In this document: piece by piece, positions 31,001-32,965 of the stretch
How positions within the stretch are numbered: position 1 is the first letter of the stretch
Layout: each line of letters starts with the position of its first letter
Origin: Bryobacterales bacterium
GTDB taxonomy: Bacteria > Acidobacteriota > Terriglobia > Bryobacterales > Bryobacteraceae
Length of the DNA stretch: 32,965 bases
Assembly (NCBI GenBank): GCA_003164035.1
Contig: PLRS01000134.1
Location: 1 to 32,965, forward strand
Reading direction: 5' to 3'
Program-made: the position numbers and the translations under genes
Notes under the pieces: model-generated
Seen by the model: the letters and a program-made list of their open reading frames with translations, nothing else
What the model was told of the DNA's origin: nothing
Databases searched by the model: none

Positions 31001-31458
31001 GTAAGTGCCAGGTCGATCAACATGCGGCCATTCAGAGGCAGATCCTGAATCGACCGGGGTTCCACGACTTCGCCAATGCTGGCGTCCTGCGTCTTCAGAA
31101 TGTCGGCGGACCCGACCACCGAGACACTCTCGTGCTTTTCGCCGATTTCGAGCGACAGATCGAGCCCCATGTGCTGGCCGACTTCGAGGACGATATCGCG
31201 TTTCTGCTCCGCGAACCCGGTGGCGCTCACTTCGAGTGCGTATTCGCCGGGCGCCAGATTCGGCAATTCGAACAGACCGTCGTAGTTGGTTGAAGTCTCT
31301 CGGACGGTCGAAGTCTCTCTGGCCGTGACCCTGACCCGCGCGTCGGAAATCGGCCTTTGCGCGGGGTCCTGAAGTCTGCCACTTACGGTCGCAAAATTGC
31401 TCTGCGCGTACATTGACGCGAACGCCGCGAGAATCAGTACCGAAAGCTTGGTCGTCAT
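28099..31458 (-). CDS. Large Oar-like TonB-dependent receptor with carboxypeptidase-regulatory-like N-terminal domain
   Basis: 1119 residues from the ATG at 31458, chosen because GGGAGG precedes it and MTTKLSVLILAAFASMYAQS is a signal peptide; the ORF continues upstream to 31557 without one. After the signal comes a carboxypeptidase regulatory-like domain (about 24-105, ISDARVRVTARETSTVRETS). A plug domain follows (about 120-240, with PLNGRMLIDLALTVPD and GGNRPNSNYYLLDGVTNTDP). The rest is a long barrel with repeated aromatic strands, ending ...QLSARLSF with terminal Phe. No clear TonB box. This is the typical acidobacterial Oar-type receptor for large substrates or adhesion. Substrate not deducible. 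Confidence 0.9.
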   Translation of the reverse strand: MTTKLSVLILAAFASMYAQSNFATVSGRLQDPAQRPISDARVRVTARETSTVRETSTNYDGLFELPNLAPGEYALEVSATGFAEQKRDIVLEVGQHMGLDLSLEIGEKHESVSVVGSADILKTQDASIGEVVEPRSIQDLPLNGRMLIDLALTVPDAHVGHGAQAGDMSPLYWRPGQRSAITIGGNRPNSNYYLLDGVTNTDPTFNTMNLSLSPDAVLEFQVQTGSYSAELGGAGGGQVNIITRQGGSQFHGTGYEFLRNNALDARSWNEMPGTSHLVQNNYGGSIGGPLPWRQTFFFANYEGFRQTQAQTAMDTVPTQAESVGNFSASGVTVFDPSTSYANPNYNPALPVTTSNPQTLRTAFPNDVIPTSRIYPAAALMLANYTPRPNTAGNMGYGMTMNGTPAVFGAGLDSNNLLDVRDGTERNNQGTIRVDRSFGNSGALNVRFSSSNEQGFSPQNLPGYGFDFDNASQNGSLIWTRILSPAVVNTASVGVSRLAMYHWSQNNGVNDIVDALGITGTNFGGPKASGAPYFNVQGYSPFGDAWLATPMHQWNTTFEGRETLLWQKGAHSLKFGGAYRKVIWPMWALVQSRGYYQFTPGFTTQTSTNDGTGSGLASFLLGDPAARQLQAGVPSMNLRNWSTDAFAQDTWRVTAFTTIDAGVRYEFETPLVDIQRQWSNIMQENGGLVAFIGGQDGMPRGLQYPPKRRFAPRVGVAHHLNGSGLVFRAAYGIFYMPVDMNTWCNQLHNVPILFPITQQSDNFTPQISGFNFPQPVLGSTTVSFTGFDPHAPAQYVQQWSSSAEKSLRQGTTLEIGYHGERGLHLQQAHLINNALPGPGAIQPRRPYATATFLPGTVFPDTIQVASTTFPVSSVNDLENTARSWYDAAYVSLRRRYSHGLSLLANYTFAKNLSNAPEFRSPMAESAVPQNNNDLAAEKGPACDVRHRMSASAVYELPALKTPDWRRALTRNWRVSTIYQVQSGFPFTISVFGDTANAGTIVGENPIRANYTGQPVFGGGTRTTAEWFNPAAFSTPAAYTFGNVGRNTVYGPGLQTMDLALVRSFAIAERLRMEFRAESFNALNHSNWDTPNRFVNTPQFGTITEASTPGREFQLSARLSF

Positions 31459-31492
31459 ACACCTCCCGTACAAGGTAGGAACACTCGATAAA

Positions 31493-31523
31493 TGTCGCGC
31501 CGATATGGCGCTTCCATGCGACA
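31493..31523 (-). promoter_or_regulatory. Possible alternative stem-loops in the receptor gene leader
   Basis: Upstream of the receptor start, GCGCC / GGCGC (31497-31501, 31507-31511) and TGTCGC / GCGACA (31493-31498, 31518-31523) are overlapping, mutually exclusive short stems. They could form a simple regulatory leader, but the arms are only 5-6 bp and may be chance. Confidence 0.2.
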
Positions 31524-31618
31524 CCGCCGGCACGAGTCGCCATTGATCGTCGTCCACCAGACTGGGACGCCGCTATCGGGCTAAGTACACAGCTTCATGA
31601 CTTTGCCCTCGTATTTCA

Positions 31619-31690
31619 GCAACCGCTTCCTTGGCGGTCGCGGCTCGGTTTCGCACGCTACCGAGCCGCCACCGCTAGCGAGCGGTTGCA
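31619..31690. repeat. Family A element, copy A6 (partly decayed)
   Basis: The left arm GCAACCGCTTCCTTGGCGGT continues into CGCGGCTCGG; the right arm (about 31659-31688) carries CCGAGCCGCCACCG and AGCGAGCGGTTGC. The arms still pair but with several mismatches. The outer ends are degenerate. It lies between the receptor gene's upstream region and the tadA 3' end. Confidence 0.7.
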
Positions 31691-31763
31691 GCGGAAACCA
31701 AGTTAGGAGTTTCACACCTTTAAGTCTCGTATACAATACTGCAAAGGCACTAGAAGCTCGTTC

Positions 31764-32213
31764 TTACCGGCGCTGTTCGAAGAAGCCGCGCAGCAGAGCC
31801 GTGCACTCGGCGCCCAGCACGCCTTCGACTACTTCGACCTGATGATTGAGCGCCTCCGAATCGGCCAGGCGGAACTTGCTGCGGACCCCGCCGAAGCGCA
31901 GGTCCCGCGCCCCGAATACCAGCCGCGCCACGCGCGCGGCCACCAGTGCTCCGGCGCACATCACGCAAGGCTCCAGCGTGACATAGAGCGTCGCGCCGGG
32001 GAGGCGATAGTTGCCGGCGCGGGCCGCGGCCTGGCGCAGGGCGGCGATTTCCGCGTGCGCCGTGGGGTCCGAAGCCGCAATCGGCCGGTTCCAGCCGCGG
32101 CCGGCGATTTCGCCCTTCACCACCACCACCGCGCCTACCGGCACCTCTCCTTCGTCGCCGGCCTGGCCCGCCAGGCGCAGCGCTTCCCGCATGAATTCTT
32201 CGTCCGGGTCCAT
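31764..32213 (-). CDS. tadA: tRNA-specific adenosine-34 deaminase
   Basis: 149 residues, typical of TadA. The active-site HAE lies in DPTAHAEIAALRQA and the second zinc motif in TLEPCVMCAGAL (PCxxC). GEVPVGAVVVV is the conserved N-terminal strand. It deaminates A34 to inosine in tRNA-Arg(ACG). The ATG at 32213 lies 6 nt from a -10-like TATTAT on the minus strand, so the mRNA is probably leaderless. The frame is open further upstream to 32831, but that is only an alternative reading of the divergent gene. Confidence 0.95.
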   Translation of the reverse strand: MDPDEEFMREALRLAGQAGDEGEVPVGAVVVVKGEIAGRGWNRPIAASDPTAHAEIAALRQAAARAGNYRLPGATLYVTLEPCVMCAGALVAARVARLVFGARDLRFGGVRSKFRLADSEALNHQVEVVEGVLGAECTALLRGFFEQRR

Positions 32214-32218
32214 TCGAC

Positions 32219-32225
32219 TATAATA
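32219..32225. promoter_or_regulatory. Overlapping divergent -10 boxes of tadA and the DUF4337-like gene
   Basis: TATAAT (32219-32224, plus) and TATTAT (32225-32220, minus) are the same 7 bp read on both strands. Plus-strand transcription would start about 32231, close before the ATG at 32238. Minus-strand transcription would start at about 32213, the tadA ATG. The two polymerases could not bind at once, so the genes may compete. -35 elements are weak on both sides. Confidence 0.45.
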
Positions 32226-32237
32226 CGGAGAAACCAC

Positions 32238-32762
32238 ATGGCGGAACTTGAGATTCATCACGAAGGTCACGAGACCGACCCACTGGGGCAGAGAGTGGGT
32301 GTTCTGGCCGCGCTGCTGGCGGTCGCCCTGGCGATTGTCACCATTGCCTCGCACCGGACCCACACTGCCGCCATCATGCACAAATCGACGGCCAACGACG
32401 AGTGGGCCCACTACCAGGCCACGCGAGTCAAGTTTCACAACGTCGAACTCGGACAGAGCCTGGCCGGCCTGTTGGTCCAAAGCAATCCCGCGGCCCAGAA
32501 GATGCTCGACGATTCCGCCGGCCAGCTCAAGAAATACGGAGGCCAGGGCGCCGAAATTCAGGCGCGCGCCGAACAGGCGGATGCCGCCGCCGAAGCCGAC
32601 GAGCACCGCGCCCTGCGCTACGACGTCGGGGAGGGCCTGCTCGAAATCGCCCTGGTGCTCTCTTCGCTCTATTTCATTTCCAAGAAAAAGATGTTCCCGA
32701 TTTTCGGCATCATAGCCGGTTTCACCGGCGCCGTAATCGCCATTACGGGCCTGTTCGGCTGA
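32238..32762 (+). CDS. DUF4337-like membrane protein of unknown function
   Basis: 174 residues. An N-terminal acidic/His cytosolic stretch (ELEIHHEGHETDPLGQRVGV) is followed by TM1 (about 22-38, VLAALLAVALAIVTIAS). A charged helical domain (about 45-130) has ANDEWAHYQATRVKFHNVEL. There are two closing hydrophobic segments (about 133-147 and 155-174). The layout and the phrase DPLGQRVGVLAALLAVALAI match my memory of DUF4337, a family without known function. The ATG at 32238 is preceded by CGGAG at 32226-32230. The longer frame from 31842 is the tadA opposite strand. Confidence 0.75.
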   Translation: MAELEIHHEGHETDPLGQRVGVLAALLAVALAIVTIASHRTHTAAIMHKSTANDEWAHYQATRVKFHNVELGQSLAGLLVQSNPAAQKMLDDSAGQLKKYGGQGAEIQARAEQADAAAEADEHRALRYDVGEGLLEIALVLSSLYFISKKKMFPIFGIIAGFTGAVIAITGLFG

Positions 32763-32788
32763 CCGGGCCAGTTCGTGGCCTCGCGGTA

Positions 32789-32945
32789 GGTGCTTAACCG
32801 ATCTGGGGATTTCGCAGCTTAGGCGCGGCAACCCCGCCCTGGCGGTCGCGGCTCGGTTACGGACACCGCGTGTTTGAAATCACTTACCGAGCCGCGACCG
32901 CCAGGGCGCGGTTGCCGGGAACTAACTTTTCCAAATCGGTTAAGG
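32789..32945. repeat. Family A element, copy A7, well preserved
   Basis: Left end GGTGCTTAACCGATCTGGGG, right end TTTTCCAAATCGGTTAAGG. The inner arms CCCTGGCGGTCGCGGCTCGG and CCGAGCCGCGACCGCCAGGG pair almost perfectly; only one mismatch is seen over about 30 bp. The loop matches copy A2 in orientation. No target duplication is evident. Last feature of the window. Confidence 0.78.
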
Positions 32946-32965
32946 GATCGTAACGAAATAAGGTG

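Noticed and set aside
32789-32945. Target duplication around copy A7 and copy A1
   Set aside because: The flanking 9-mers do not match at either copy, so the transposition evidence rests on A2 and A5 only.
1-32965. tRNA, rRNA genes and CRISPR arrays
   Set aside because: I looked for T-arm motifs and for regularly spaced identical direct repeats and found none. The repeats present are dispersed palindromes without spacer arrays.

Overview
The window is GC-rich bacterial chromosomal DNA, most likely from an Acidobacteriota member of the Bryobacterales / Candidatus Solibacter type. This placement is an inference from gene content and has not been checked by a database search. The evidence is a very large Oar-like TonB-dependent receptor, a TMTC-like membrane glycosyltransferase, a pair of URO-D-superfamily proteins, a DUF4337-like protein, an adenylate-kinase-like paralogue with extra CxxC pairs, and many dispersed palindromic repeats. 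I see no tRNA or rRNA gene, CRISPR array, prophage or intact insertion sequence.

Layout. 1-519: 3' end of hemL. 738-2134: two tandem AbrB/VapC-type toxin-antitoxin modules. 2312-4114 (minus): a TlpA/ResA-like redoxin followed by an outer-membrane barrel, divergent from an OmpR-type response regulator and sensor kinase (4174-6234). 6298-8463: a possible 28-codon leader ORF abutting a TMTC-like GT-C glycosyltransferase. 8670-13785 (minus): two URO-D-like proteins, an adenylate-kinase-like protein and a Tat-exported GH28-like protein. 14601-17587: fused trpE-trpG overlapping a secreted protein. 17764-21005: a cluster of small genes with two RRM RNA-binding proteins. 21216-23460: a NatAB-like ABC exporter. 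23492-23890: a His-rich secreted protein. 24179-27144: rpiB, glyA and a GT4 glycosyltransferase. 27319-31458: a small barrel convergent with the TonB-dependent receptor. 31764-32762: tadA divergent from a DUF4337-like gene.

The intergenic spaces carry several unrelated inverted-repeat families. The most striking (family A) has seven copies in 33 kb. Full copies are about 140-164 bp with imperfect terminal inverted repeats and a long nested hairpin. Two copies are 164 bp long and are flanked by 9-bp direct repeats (one perfect, one 8/9), which points to transposition of a non-autonomous element. Its hairpin arms differ between copies in a compensatory way. Family B (two copies) shows similar arm covariation. 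Families C, D and E are other palindromic modules.

The genes are mostly housekeeping or metabolic: tetrapyrrole, tryptophan and serine/glycine biosynthesis, the pentose phosphate pathway and tRNA editing. They are interspersed with envelope functions (barrels, TonB receptor, glycosyltransferases, ABC export) and regulation (two-component system, toxin-antitoxin, RNA-binding proteins). Several start codons sit within about 6-15 nt of a good -10 box (abrB2, tadA, rpiB, the 28-codon ORF), suggesting that leaderless or very short-leader mRNAs are common here. I found no single large multi-gene system that is obviously new. The most unusual material is the repeat families, the URO-D pair with one degenerate partner, the RRM gene cluster and the 28-codon ORF.
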